This document shows, piece by piece, positions 20,957 through 33,429 of a stretch of DNA of 64,000 nt. A program made the translations under genes and the position numbers. The notes under the pieces were generated by a model. The model was not told the origin of the DNA, made no database searches, and was given only the letters and a program-made list of their open reading frames with translations. Source of the stretch: Metopolophium dirhodum (taxonomy: Eukaryota; Arthropoda; Insecta; Hemiptera; Aphididae). The DNA lies in NCBI RefSeq assembly GCF_019925205.1, contig NC_083564.1, positions 32,712,447 through 32,776,446 on the forward strand. The letters are read 5' to 3'. The number at the start of each line of letters is the position of its first letter. The stretch's first letter is position 1.

Positions 20957-22801
20957 CTATCCGCGGTCGCTTGTTTTACGGTGGTGTGCGTTAGATGCGA
21001 TTTGTCATCGTCGTCGGTCGAAGAGGAAACGGCGGCCGCGTCTTACGAAGAAACGAAAAGGTCGCTGTACGACGATGACAGTGCTCTGGAGGCGACGCAC
21101 GTGGACGGTGGCTCCACCGACCGGCAACTGAAGCGGTTCATCGTGCCGATCAGCACTTCGGACCTGGGACTCGAGACTTCCAGCTCCAGACCATACTTCG
21201 TGCACCAACATATGCAGCACTACAAACACCCCCGAAACCAGCAGCAGCAGCCCCACCAACACCACCAATACCAACACCAACACCAACACCAACACCCGCA
21301 GCACCAACAGCAGCTGCAGCATAATCAGCAACAACAACTGCCGCAGCAGCAGCACCAGCAGCAATCTCCGCAGTCGCAGCAACAGCACCATTCACATCAG
21401 TACCACCACCAAGGTCGGGGACAAGCGGCTGTCGATCATTTCGGGTTCGGGCCTTCGTCTCCGAGCAGCACTGGCGGGGGTGGAGGCGGTGGTTATACAG
21501 ATCAGTCAGACAACTTCTACCAGTCATTGGGTGGTGGAGGTGGCGGTGGAGGTGGTGGCGAGAGCATAAACTTGGACACGTCCGGTTTCACAGACTTCGT
21601 GCCGTCCGTCGAGTTCCGGTCGACCGGTGCACCGTCCATGCCTTCATCTTCATCACCATTCTCCGCTTCACCGCAACACCAATCGTCGTCGCCGTTTACC
21701 GGGCCGGCGGCGCAACTACATCACTCGTCACTATTCGACGGCGGTTCGAGTGGCGGTAACCTGCAGCACATGACCCCGTCATTCGATTCGACTGGTTTCG
21801 GCCAGGACTCCCCTTTGGCCAGTTATGGGGGTGGAGGCGGTGGTGGTGGTGGCCACGGAGGCGGTGGCGGTGGGGGTGGTGGCCACGGGGGCGGTGGCGG
21901 TGGTGGTGGTGGCCACGGGGGCGGTGGAAGTGGAACTTCAGGTTACGGTTCAGGTGGTTACGATTATACACCCCACAACCTGGCTCCAGTCATACACAAG
22001 TCAATATACGTGCACGTGGCACCACCAGACGACGATCCGCCACGCAAGCAGCGCGTTATTCTGCCCAACGTGCCACCAAAGAAGAACTATCAAATAGTGT
22101 TCATAAAGTCACCCACCGCGCCATCACCCACCGCACCCATCATACCGCCACCGCCGCCGCAGCCCGCCGACAAGACGCTCATCTACGTGCTGCACCCCAA
22201 GCAGGAAGAGGCGCCGCCCATACACATACCGCCGCCGCCGGTCACGCAACCGCTCAAGCCCGAAGTATACTTCATCAAGTACAAGAACCGCGAAGAGTCA
22301 CACGGAGGTGGAGGCGGCGATTACGGAGCTGGTCACGGGGGTGGTGGGGTAGGTGGCGTTCTGCCGTCGCCGGGTGAAGAGTTTGGCGGCGGCGGTGGCG
22401 GTGGAGGTGACACTTCCGGTTACGTGCACCGGAGGTACGGACGGGGAGACCAGCAGACGCCGACGCCGTCGTCGACCGCCGCAGCCTCCACCTCCGATGT
22501 AGCTGTCTCCACCACCGCCGAAGCAGCCTCCACCGAACACTACGACGACGGCGACGGTATGGCGCCAGAACAACGGGAACTAGTTGACGCTGAGGTGACT
22601 TCCGCGGCCGCCACCGCCACGGCCTCCATCTCCACCGCGGCAGACTCAGACCCAGAGACGTCCGACGAGAACGCCGACGAACTGATGCTCCGGGGCGGCT
22701 ACAGCACGGAGTACAACGACGCGTCCGTCGACAGCACAAACCTAAGCGAGACCCACGTCCAGCTGTCCACCACCGCACCCAAAGGCAAAAACGGCCATTG
22801 A
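20957..22801 (+). CDS. Tweedle (DUF243) cuticular protein, main exon
   Basis: Seen: this exon opens after a pyrimidine-rich acceptor (CTCTTTTTTGACAG) and stays open for 614 codons to TGA at 22799-22801. With exon 1 the protein has 622 residues. Order: rest of the signal peptide (to about residue 22), acidic Ser/Glu segment, His/Gln-rich tract (about 91-164), Gly runs, three exact nine-Gly-plus-His units (299-328), then four blocks: HKSIYVHVAPP (from 355), KNYQIVFIKSP (about 383), DKTLIYVLHPK (413) and KPEVYFIKYKN (442). The last 165 residues are Gly-rich, then Ser/Thr/Ala-rich and acidic. Known: these blocks define the DUF243 or Tweedle family, secreted chitin-associated proteins of arthropod cuticle that affect body shape in Drosophila. 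Inference: an extracellular exoskeleton protein. Most family members are much shorter; the extra length is low-complexity flanks. GC content is far above the surroundings. Family assignment is very sure; the exact tissue role is unknown. Confidence 0.93.
   Translation, partial: LSAVACFTVVCVRCDLSSSSVEEETAAASYEETKRSLYDDDSALEATHVDGGSTDRQLKRFIVPISTSDLGLETSSSRPYFVHQHMQHYKHPRNQQQQPHQHHQYQHQHQHQHPQHQQQLQHNQQQQLPQQQHQQQSPQSQQQHHSHQYHHQGRGQAAVDHFGFGPSSPSSTGGGGGGGYTDQSDNFYQSLGGGGGGGGGGESINLDTSGFTDFVPSVEFRSTGAPSMPSSSSPFSASPQHQSSSPFTGPAAQLHHSSLFDGGSSGGNLQHMTPSFDSTGFGQDSPLASYGGGGGGGGGHGGGGGGGGGHGGGGGGGGGHGGGGSGTSGYGSGGYDYTPHNLAPVIHKSIYVHVAPPDDDPPRKQRVILPNVPPKKNYQIVFIKSPTAPSPTAPIIPPPPPQPADKTLIYVLHPKQEEAPPIHIPPPPVTQPLKPEVYFIKYKNREESHGGGGGDYGAGHGGGGVGGVLPSPGEEFGGGGGGGGDTSGYVHRRYGRGDQQTPTPSSTAAASTSDVAVSTTAEAASTEHYDDGDGMAPEQRELVDAEVTSAAATATASISTAADSDPETSDENADELMLRGGYSTEYNDASVDSTNLSETHVQLSTTAPKGKNGH
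21230..21405 (+). repeat. CAR/CAY codon tract coding for His/Gln-rich segment
   Basis: A dense run of CAG, CAA, CAC and CAT codons in the Tweedle exon encodes a histidine- and glutamine-rich stretch of roughly 60-70 residues. It is a purine/pyrimidine-skewed, slippage-prone tract. Antisense frames across it (Leu/Val-rich) are shadows. Confidence 0.8.
21827..21916 (+). repeat. In-frame 30-nt minisatellite, three units (Gly9-His)
   Basis: Three consecutive 30-nt units each encode nine glycines and one histidine; the CAC codons fall at 21854, 21884 and 21914, exactly 30 nt apart. A fourth, shorter Gly run follows. The array lies inside the Tweedle exon just ahead of the conserved blocks. Such an array can vary in copy number by slippage without breaking the frame. 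Confidence 0.85.
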
Positions 22802-22884
22802 TGTATACTATAATATAACATTATTTTAGTTTATTCGCGTAACCGCGTATACCGTAGGTTAAGTCATAATAGTTGAATAATAAT

Positions 22885-22890
22885 AATAAA
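22885..22890 (+). promoter_or_regulatory. AATAAA polyadenylation signal of the Tweedle gene
   Basis: The first AATAAA after the stop codon is 84 nt downstream, which suits a short 3' untranslated region. More A-rich signals occur further on (near 23240), so the cleavage site is not certain. Confidence 0.45.
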
Positions 22891-25800
22891 AATATGTCGG
22901 CTGTAAAAATATATTATATAAAAAGGATATATTATAATATGCGTTATTACTTATTATACTCGTGTAGTAAGTCCACGAAGATAGGTATCGTACTATAATA
23001 TAATATAATAAGTTTTCTGTATTCAACTTTATGTGTAAAAATATATTTTGAACCAATAATATAATATTTTACCTTGCTATATATTATTATTATATCATTA
23101 ATATATAGTTCCGACGAGTTTTCCTTTTTAGTAAGTATTTCGGTAAGCCATCGTTTTTGGTTCAAACTGCGTTACTTCTGCGACTATTATTATCGAGATC
23201 TTACGCTTTAAATATAAGTACCTATATCAAATTGAAAATAAAAATGAACACCGTACAATTAGTTCCCTGTATAACTGCTATTATTATTTCTTGTAATATT
23301 TCAATACAGCTCGTGTGTTATAAAATATTTGTGTATTGTCGTGACAAAGTGTTGAAAACGGATTAAGGAATAATAATCCTTTTACTGGGTACCTGCGAAG
23401 TTTTTGTTATTCACATGATAATATGATATTATACGATTTCCAAGTAAGTTTTAAACGGTTTATACTCATACATTACAATATGAAGTACTTAATATTATTA
23501 TACACGATCGTATTATTTTTTCACGATAAATATAAACTCATATAAAGTATGTACATTTTGATCGATAGTTTTCCTGAGATCTTGACAGTTGTTAGTATAT
23601 GAATTTATTATCTTCTTAACACATTGATGGTTATGACTGCTATATAGAGCATTAAAACAAATTCTGTCAATTGAGCGTCACTTCGAATTGGCCAACGTTA
23701 TGGTAAATGGTGATATGGTAATTAATACTATGCCATTCGTGGTACCTATCCTATGACTTAAAAAACATGACTGCTATAACATAGTGTGACCGTCAATGTG
23801 TGTTAAAATCAACAAACGTTGCAAATTTTACACTGTTAGGAATGATAATAATAGTATCAAGAGAAGTTATAACTTATAATGTTATAATTTATTTATTTCT
23901 GCAACATAAAAACTGCGGTAATGGTAGGTACACTCCATAGTATAATGGTTCAGAGAGTGAATAATATAACATTCGAAGCGTTTGTATCAGCGTCCTGCCC
24001 GGTCATACGATTATTATCGAAACCAGTTACAGTCATAAATGTCAGGTCGGTTCGGTTAGGTACTTATAAGATTCGGTGAAGTATTTACAAAAACAAAAAT
24101 CATATTTTTCTCGATAAATTATTTCGTTTTGTTTTCGATACTGGCAGGATACTCGCAATATAATTATATTTATATTTGATTTAAAATTTATCGTAATAAT
24201 TTAACTATAATAAGAGTAGTGATGATCGTGTGTAGGTGTTTCTATTTGTTCCTGTACTTCACCTACATGCAAATATTAAGTAAACATCGTTTAACCGATT
24301 TATTCTATGTTTTACTATATGTATTATTGTTTAGTACCAGTGATTTTATTATATTTTTAATTTTACAAATAAACAGTTTTTGCCAAACGTTTCAGAATTT
24401 ATACTAAATGTTTATTTTTAGACATTGAGACCAATGTATTTACTATGAGCACAGAAAGGTGACAAAATGTATTTTAAATACATAGCGAGTACCTATCTAT
24501 ATTAATATAATTTACCGTTTGGTTCAATGAGCAATTTTACAAATTCACCAGTGTTAAGCATTATTCGATTTTTGGAAAAGATGAAAAATAAAAACATTAT
24601 TTTGTGTTGTAAATATAATTAAACATTGAGTTTATACAAACAGTACTAAATATTGCTGTTCTCTAAATAAAGTTGTTAATAGTAAAATTAAATAAAAATA
24701 CATTTCCATTGCAATCTATTATTCTATTCTATTCTAATGTTTCGTTAAGGCATGTAATAACTTAGTTATGCAAATTAAATATTTAGTTACAAGTTTATTG
24801 CAATAAAATATACATAAATTAAAAAATCCGGGACATTCTCAGGACGTACCCAAGAGTTAAATAAATAATAATTATAAATAATTAATAATATAGTTTTTTC
24901 ATTCGGATTGCTGTGAATAAAAAAAAACACAGTGACAATTGTAATTACATATAATGAGGTCGAACTGATTGAATATTTTTTATGCGCAATGTGATTGATT
25001 ATAGACCATTAAAAATTCGTTACGGATTGGATTTAGAAAAAAAATTACAAAATTAGGTCGTTCATCAAAAAAGTGCTTAGTTAACTGGTTATGAATGTTT
25101 TTTTGAGCGTATTTCGAAATACTCTATGGATTAGTTTTAGTATTTTTTTCATTCGTTTTATTTTTCACAAATCGATGTTATATAATAGGTATTATTATAA
25201 AAGATTGTAAAATTATTGTTGTTATTATTCTTTTTTTTTTGTAATTGAAGTTATCCAATAATTGCAATCGAACGATATCGAACTTTTATTATAAAAATCA
25301 TGCATATTATTGAAAAAATAATAATATATTTAATTATATTTAATATATTTAATATATATAATTTCTGTATTTAAAATAGATTATATTTTATAACTTATCA
25401 AATATCAATATAATATTATAATGTATCATATTGATATTACTTATATTACATTGAATTTTAATTATTTTTTGCCATTGTAAAAGCTACGAGTGAAAAATAA
25501 CAAAAATTATATCAAACGATCTGATGAACGGTAGGTAATTAATATACTCGGACGTAAATCGATATTTTATTATAGTCATATATTTCAGATTTATACAATG
25601 CAATGGGACAATAAATCATCTTCAGTTTTATCCAGGTAAATATAAGTATTATTTCTGTATTCTGTTATCGTCGAATGTATATCACATTTTAATTTGTAGT
25701 ATTATACGTTAATTTTTTCTAAATAAATCATTCTCAGCGGTTACAGATTACACGCAATTTAAAAATCAAAGCAGAAAACTCTTTGTGTTATAAAAAATTA

Positions 25801-28100
25801 TAATATAAATTATGCGTTAAAGTAATATTACTTTAAATTTAATCTAAAATAGTAAAATGTTTGATAACTTTTACTCGAAATGTTTAGATAAGTACCAAGT
25901 GGAAATGGTTAATTTATTTTGCAGACAACCCGCGATCTTGCTTTAAGATTTATCTTTTAAAATTGTAAGACTTATAGAATCCTTTAGAAGATTGTTGGAA
26001 TGTAGGATTACCTACTCGTGTAAAAACTTTGGTTCCATTCCTATTTAAAGATTAAAGGTCTGACTAGTGTGAATATATTGTGATCACTTATGATCTAGAT
26101 TAGTGAATAAGTTTATAATTAGATTATTACTACCAGATTATTATTATTATTATGATGGGGCTTTGCATTTTATGTTTTAATTAATAGAAAACTACCTAAA
26201 CATTGTAGCGTTGATAGTGTTAATATAAACTAAATTTAAGTACATTTTCTTTTCTAAACACAACATTAGATATTTTTAATTTTTATTCAATTTTTAAGTA
26301 ATCTGCCACGGCACGTTTTGAAACATAAATATATTACATTAGTTATGTAATGTGTAAAAGTGATTTTCAAAATATTTAACCTTGTAAGATTTTATCATAA
26401 AATACCAAATAACAGAAAGTTTTTAAACTTGAGTATATTCTATTTTAACCGAATTTATATTTGATAAAATAACTTTTTACCATAAATGAAAATATAATTT
26501 TTTCTAAAATAAAAATTCTCACCCAAACGCTCTTCATTAAAAAACCAAAAAGTTTATTCGTTTGTTTGCTTCTGTGTACGCGTTTGTTTTACACAGTTTT
26601 CTTTTTATTTACTCGCAAAATGTATAATGTTACATCGATTTGTTAACTTTAATTTGACTTTTTTGTGATTATGTAGTTATGGTTTATGTTAGACATAATT
26701 TTAATAGTTCATAATTCATGGTCAATTAAACATTATTACTATAGAGTTAAATTAAATTATAACTGCATTTTTGGTAGTAATTTTTCACTTGTCTTTCAGT
26801 TTTCTAAAGCACAACAGACAAGCCCTACACGCACATTGTGCCTAATTTAGAAATAATTAAAAAGCATGTTAGGACACGGGAAACGTTACACCTGTCGACT
26901 TAGCATTTAACACTGCTAATAACTTACCTAAAAAAACCTCATGAAATCTTATATGTGTATATCACAATTAAACTGTCTATTTATTAACGAAATTATAATG
27001 ACAATGCAAACAACTAAACCACTATAAATTGTAATAATAAAACCCAACGACTTTTCTTGTATTTATTCAGGCCCGAATAAACTGTGTTATTTTTCTTCTC
27101 AAATAAAATAGCTCACTGTTATGTATCGAGTTATAATTGTAAAAGTTCAACCAAGTCACTCAAATATTCACAAAATCTCGTACCTCAGTCCTCGAACTAC
27201 AGGTCAGTGAAAAAATAAGTAGGTACATAATATATGATATTTAAACAAAAATAAAAAGTCTTCCTTATATCTAAGCAGTACAGCATTTTTATCGCTAAAA
27301 GTCATATATACGCTATTGATTGTAATCAAAATCGTAGGTATGTGGTGAAGGACTCGGTGCCAGAAAGACCGAGCTTTATGTAGTGGCTCACATCCAGCTA
27401 ATTACAAAGGTTGCCAATCTCAATCTAATCTTTAAAAAGTAATGTAATCACAAATTATTATTAATTAACTGTTTGAAATCCTACGATCAAAATCAAGTAC
27501 ATTCGAATAGTGATACTCATTTTTCAAACGAATGTTATTATATTAAAATCAGTATTTTAAAAAAAAATAATGTTTCAAGCGAAGAATTTTCGTAAACCTT
27601 ATTCCGAGAACAAATTATTACCAAGTCTATAACATTGTATTCTCTTGAAATTGTTTATTTTTATTTATAAGCATTTATAATGAGAAACTGAGTTCACCTT
27701 GCATTTAAATTTTAAATAAATAAAAAATGAGTGATTGTGTCGATACATTTTCATTGAAATTGCAGTGGTGTTATTTAATTGATATTTAAAAACTTGGTCC
27801 CAAAAAATTACGTTAAAAATGTTATTTAATTTTATTAATTTAACTATTCATTCATTATTATTTATTTATTGTAAACAATATCAAATGGGGTTTACAAAGC
27901 ATGAATGATATAAAATAGTTTAAGAGTTCAAAGAGTATAATATATTTAGACTTTTATTAAATAATTTTTTTTTAGTTAAATATTACAGCTTAACATTAGA
28001 CAAAAGGTTAGCATCCATCTTGTTTACATTCATGTAAAACTCAATAGCAGTGACTAAATCAAATAAAACTATTCCTTCAATTCAAATTGCATATATATCA
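22891..28100. other. AT-rich intergenic stretch downstream of the Tweedle gene
   Basis: Only short frames with AT-driven composition. No transposon ends or RNA genes recognised. Confidence 0.5.
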
Positions 28101-28105
28101 TATAG

Positions 28106-28384
28106 ATGACTCTTATTATAGTTTTATACGAATGTTTTCTCTGCCCTATTTGGATTTATGGTGTCAAACGTACGAACGGTTCAAAACTTCCAATCTATAT
28201 GTATAAGGATCATTGTCAAAGTATTTGTGCATTACGTATACACAAGCTGATTTATGATGACATATGCGAGTCAAAAATTCAAAATGATTATAAAAACTGC
28301 TTCAAAAGATTTCATGGCAAACAGCAATCTACTCAACGCTCTGTTTGCATTTTTTTTAAATTTTTTTTTTATGTTAGCTTTTAG
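28106..28384 (+). pseudogene. Probable Jockey-like LINE reverse-transcriptase C-terminal relic
   Basis: The frame shows LYECFLCPIWIYGV, close to the LYKTxxxPxWxYGI motif at the end of Jockey-clade reverse transcriptases, and later IHKLIYDDI...YKNCFKRFHGK, like the INEI...YKKFHSKL motif. The region between is shorter than expected and the start codon is not meaningful. The relic is much more diverged than the LINE at 48944-49883. Confidence 0.38.
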
Positions 28385-29051
28385 AGACTATGACAGAAAA
28401 ACTGTTTGCATTTAAAACGCCTTTAGACAATTATTATCGAAGTTGACGACTTAATTGGAACTGGTGTAGAGACAGATTTAAAACGTAAAATAAAAATATA
28501 GTTGATAATTTATAGAATTCTTATACCTAGTCATCTCTATTATTCTGTGTGTAATTTTATTTCGATCTATTTAGATATTTATAATAAGAAAATATAAACA
28601 CTTAAATATATGAATATAACTTACTGCAGTTCTATACTGTTTATCTATAATTATATATTTATTTATATATTATGTGAATCAAACATTTTTATGTTTTTAG
28701 TGAAGTAATTATATGTACCTACCTACAGCATATTATATAGGTAGTATTATAATTTATAATATATATAAATACTTTTATTATAAAATATAATGTTGTCTGG
28801 TTAATTGTTACGCATTTTATTTTAACTATGCCTTTCGGGTTGTTTCCCACACGAAACAATATTTCAGTAAAATTCTCGTGAGTGTATGGAATACGTATAA
28901 TAACTGTTATATCAGATTTAAGAAATGAACAGTAATTAGTTTATTAAAAAAATTAAAATGGCATTCAAATAGATATACAAAGTATGTTATACTATTCGTA
29001 ATCGTGTGATAATTTGGTGTCTTTAATTATTATTTGTTAACTTTTAAAATC

Positions 29052-29174
29052 TCACGGGGTGTCGCCAATGGGCAACTTCCCCCTCTTGTAAATCAATTTC
29101 CATCACATTTACTTATTGTATAACCTGTAAATACAGATTGTAAATATTATGTTTTGTTCAATAAAAAAAAAAAA
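29052..29174 (+). mobile_element. 5'-truncated LINE tail with 13-bp target duplication
   Basis: A 123-bp insert begins TCACGGGGTGTCGCC, contains TTTACTTATTGTATAACC and GATTGTAAATATTATG, and ends in a 14-nt A tail. Exactly the same 13 bp, AACTTTTAAAATC, stands on both sides (29039-29051 and 29175-29187). The inner words also occur in the 3' region of the LINE at 48944-49883 (TTTACTTATTGTACAAA, GATTGTAAATATGC). So this is a short 3' end of a Jockey-like LINE inserted by target-primed reverse transcription. Confidence 0.75.
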
Positions 29175-29187
29175 AACTTTTAAAATC

Positions 29188-32100
29188 GAATTTGGAAAAT
29201 TATTTTAATTTAGGTTTTCAAAAACTAAATAAGGTATATATTATTATATTATATTAATATATTTATTTAAAACTCTTGCACTACATCAGAGGTGTTGATT
29301 TCGAAACAATAAGAGTAATTTTTAATGATACATTCTTTTTATTTTCTAATTATACCATAATATCAAATGACATGTGAACATTATCTTAGAGTTTTGACAC
29401 GGCTAACTGAGAAGGTAGTTTTGTCCCCTAGTATTATAATATTATAGAAGATTATATACAGAAATATTTTACAAACGTAGGTAATGTTGAAAATGAATGC
29501 TATTATGTGTATAATTTATACAAAACCTGAGTGTTATATTATACTCCCGTGTTGACGCTTTAGTATTTAATATAGGGTTGCGGTAACGGTGAAGTTATGT
29601 TGGTATATTGTTTTAACAATTTAATATTTTCAAACTATTTCACTCAGATAATATACATGCACTCATGTTATTTGGAATGCAAACATACGCTATTTACCTT
29701 GACACGAAATAATTATAATGTTGCCTTGCACGTAATTCATCACTTCGCGAGTTTATACTTAGAAGTCGAAATGCTAGCAGTTTCTATACATAAGGTGAAC
29801 ATTTCGAAAACCCATACACTGACACATTTAATTTAAGTTTATTATTTTTGTAATTAAATATTTAAAAACAATTTGTTGTGTTCACTATGAATTATAAATC
29901 AATGATAAAAACAAAAAATACTAATACATGTAATTTACACATGGATACCTATAGTACTATAATATGATTTAACTACAAAATTATAATATGCATTGTATGT
30001 CCACTACAACAGCAGTTGATGATATGACTATACTATCACTGCTAATAATATAACCTATCTGTGCATACATCATTATAACATATCTATAGGGTTTTCGGAC
30101 TTTGAGTATCGTATTTGTCATATTCAGTTCCGTAACTATACCGGAGGTGCCTGGGGGTGCTGTGCATTACTAGTTAGGGTCACTCGTCAATAATAGTCAT
30201 GCCAATTTATTTTAGATTAAGAATATTATTATTTTTTGTCACAAATAATATGGTACCTATATATTGGTCCAACTGTGTGTTTTTGAAAACTTACTAACAA
30301 ACTGATAATTATTCAAAAATAGTTATACTATGACTGCAGGACAGCAAAAATACTAATAGTTGCGGCTATTGTCATATCGATACGATATTTAGGTTTATTA
30401 TAACTATTATAATTTAGAATTTTTAACCGTCGAAAAATAATCAACTTTCATGTTTTGAATAATACTTTTAACTTAGATAACAGCTGCTCTTAATTATTGT
30501 TGTCACAATAAGTTAGCTGCAATTAATAATCATAAACATCGTATAAGAAATTGATTGATTCATTAAAGGACAAGCGTTAATAATGCTAAGTACAGAAAAA
30601 GTGTCTTATGCATAATATAATATATTTATATATTATATATTATTAACCAATAATTACACAGTTTTTTTCATCATATTTAATTTCGATCTAAGTATCTAAG
30701 TAATTTGTTTTAATAATATGACACCTTGTAATATTTAGAGCGAGATAATAACGCCTGTCCGGCGTGGACAGTGACATATTTTTTAGCGTTGCAGTCTGTT
30801 ATTATTTCGTCGTCAAGTTATCAAATTTTTTATTTTTGGTAAAAAATGAATTTTATTGCGTATGAAAACCAATTCTAAACGTTATTTGTTAACTTTAATT
30901 ATACGTGTTAATTTAAAATAAATAAATGTCATCCCCTGATTACCAAGGTATAAAGGTATTTCTCACTTAAAATGTAATTAAATATATATTGAATATCACA
31001 TAAACAATACATATTTAATTAATCGAATAAAACAATATTAATTCCGTCGGGTAGTCCTAAAAGACGAATGTGAATATTTTATTTTATGACATTTACTTTT
31101 GACAATTTTAATTTCTAATCTAGATAATATTGTGCTATTATTTTTTAATAACAGCTGCATTCTATATGGTAATTACAACAATATGATTCATATTGAACAA
31201 AAAATTAATTCATGTCTATATAGTATATATATTGTTGATAATATTGCATATTAAACTTAAAGTAGGCAATGATTAAAATTACATTTTTTATTAAAATATA
31301 TATTTTTATATCTGTTTTATATATAGGCCTTAAATATTTTATGAGGTTAATTAATTTGAATGTTACAAACGTAAGTTCTTTAATTTCAGCATTTGAGAAA
31401 ATATTCTATAATGAAATTGTATTATTTATTTGAAAATTAAACAGCTCACAATTAAATACAATTATTGAAGCAGATTAAGCGATTAAGTTGAGTTAGTATA
31501 TTATTTTCGTTGTCGCTTGTTAGTAGGCAATAAATGAAAACAGTAAGCAATTGCATTAATTTTAATCAACCAACTCTCAAATATATACAAATACTATGAA
31601 GAAATGTATATTTTACAGTTAGATTACAATAAAAAAAGGAAGTACTAAGTCTTATTACTAAAAGCACTAAGTCGTTTACATAATTCGCTTGTATGTATTA
31701 TGTCGATAAATTTATAAACAAAAACGAAAGCGTTTATTTTTTATGTGAGCACATAGTACAAAATGTCTGCCACCATAAATATGATCACAGCTAATACCAT
31801 TAGCAGTATGATATTATTCACACTCGTGTTTAAATTTTTTTTTACTATGTATAGTAAAATTATCTATAATAGGTGATCCGTTCTGGCTACACTAATTTTT
31901 TAAGTAAATTTTATTTTATAATTATGATTTACCCAATAACATATTTTAAGCATTTAAGGTATATGCACATCTTTACAAATCTAAATGTCTACTATTTTTT
32001 TTTTATCGTAGTGGTTTTGTAATTTTTTTTAACGATGTCTAATCTAATAAACTATTTCAAAATGTAATTGTTATTATCTATAACAATAGTGAATTAATTA

Positions 32101-32605
32101 ATTGTTAGTATTTGATTATTTTAAATTTGCTGCTTATATGAGCAGCAACGAGTAGCGGACCAGCACTTTTGTGTAATACTTATACTTACTCTTTGACATC
32201 TTACTCGGCCCAACTAAACCCTAACGCTTATTTATCTAAAAAATATTTGACATTATTCGATATGTTTTGTACATCGACATTTTTATAAAAGTTTTCTGCT
32301 TTTAATTATGAAATAAATATGTAAAAAATTATCATTAAAAAACATGAAATAATATTATCATCGTAAAAAACATTAATTTTCATAAAAACATGGTTTTTGG
32401 CTTAAGAAAAAATTAAAAAAATTTTGTTTTCGAAAATATAAAAATTACATTGAAAATTAGATCTGTATAGTAATTTGAACGGATTGTAAATTCACACGTA
32501 TACAATATATCTGTAAAAATATAATACTGTGTCAGTAAGTACCTATACATAATGATAATGTATATATAAGTGTGTTGACCACTTAAGCGTTTGTAGTAAA
32601 GACTT
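29188..32605. other. AT-rich stretch without supported gene
   Basis: No frame with a recognisable domain, no RNA gene, no element ends noticed. Confidence 0.5.
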
Positions 32606-32850
32606 ACGGGCCGGCCCGTAGTGACATTGGACCGGGCCGGGCCTTTATAACAAAATAAAGGGTTTGACCAGGCTTTTTTGTAAAATATTTCTGGTTGGGC
32701 CGGGCTGGATTTTGAATAATAAACCAATATGGTTAGACAGGGCTTTTTTAAGTCCTGGGATTTTATTCCGGACCGGGCCTGGTACAATTTTGACGGGCCG
32801 GGCTGGATTTCGAATAATAAATCAAGGGTTGGACCAGGCTTTTTAAGAAT
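32606..32850. repeat. GGGCCGGGC-type tandem repeat block
   Basis: Imperfect tandem units. GGGCCGGGCTGGATTT followed by GAATAATAAA and a GACCAGGCTTTTTTAAG-like end occurs at 32696 and 32794 (98-bp period). A more diverged unit begins near 32633. The outermost sequence GGGCCGGCCC is itself palindromic. Frames across the block on both strands are repeat artefacts. The same words recur at 33210-33332. Class unknown; GC-rich subterminal repeats of a DNA transposon are one possibility. Confidence 0.6.
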
Positions 32851-33209
32851 TTTTCTTCGACAATAAATAACCATAATTTAAAATAATAAATAATTATGAT
32901 AGAATCGACGTTGGTACAAATAGATACGATCACAATGAATATAATAATATCTTGATTAGTGGGTATAATAAAGCTGTTTATATAATATACCATCGAAATA
33001 TGTTAATACAGAATAAAACAACAACACACTACGAAAATAATATTTAGCTATCGGTATTATTACTAAGAGAAAACATAAACTGTAATTTAAAATATTTATG
33101 AAAAATGCTTGCGTTTGACTGAAGAAAATACAGATTGCCAGTTGCTACAACACCTGCAGTCTACTATTGATAGTGCACCCATAAAGTGCAACCTTAAAAA
33201 AAAATTGTT

Positions 33210-33332
33210 TGACCGGACCGGGGTTCTTATGAGCTTAGCATTATTTTCGGGCCGGGCCTGGGCTTTTTTTCACAATATTTTTTGGACCGGGCCGGGCCGG
33301 GCTTGCGGATACAATTGATGAACCAGACCGGG
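33210..33332. repeat. Second GGGCCGGGC-type block
   Basis: GGACCGGGGTTC, CGGGCCGGGCCTGGGCTTTTTT, and GGACCGGGCCGGGCCGGGCTT in the same orientation as the block 360 bp upstream, ending with AGACCGGGCTG. The AT-rich spacer between the blocks has no coding frame. Same orientation argues against a simple inverted-repeat transposon. Confidence 0.55.
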
Positions 33333-33429
33333 CTGAAAATGTAATGCTCTTGCAGGTTTATAGTTTGTAAGTGGTGCATATCATATTATATACTCGTATC
33401 ATTTGCGTTGGTAAATAGTTCGGCTTTAT

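Noticed and set aside
21005..22778. Antisense open frames of 91-167 codons across the Tweedle exon
   Set aside because: They are Leu/Val-, Gly- or Arg-rich mirror images of the repeated codons on the coding strand.
32413..32874. 153-codon minus frame with repeated LLFEIQPGP-like motifs
   Set aside because: The protein repeats only reflect the GGGCCGGGC DNA repeat; the frame runs on into AT-rich non-coding sequence.
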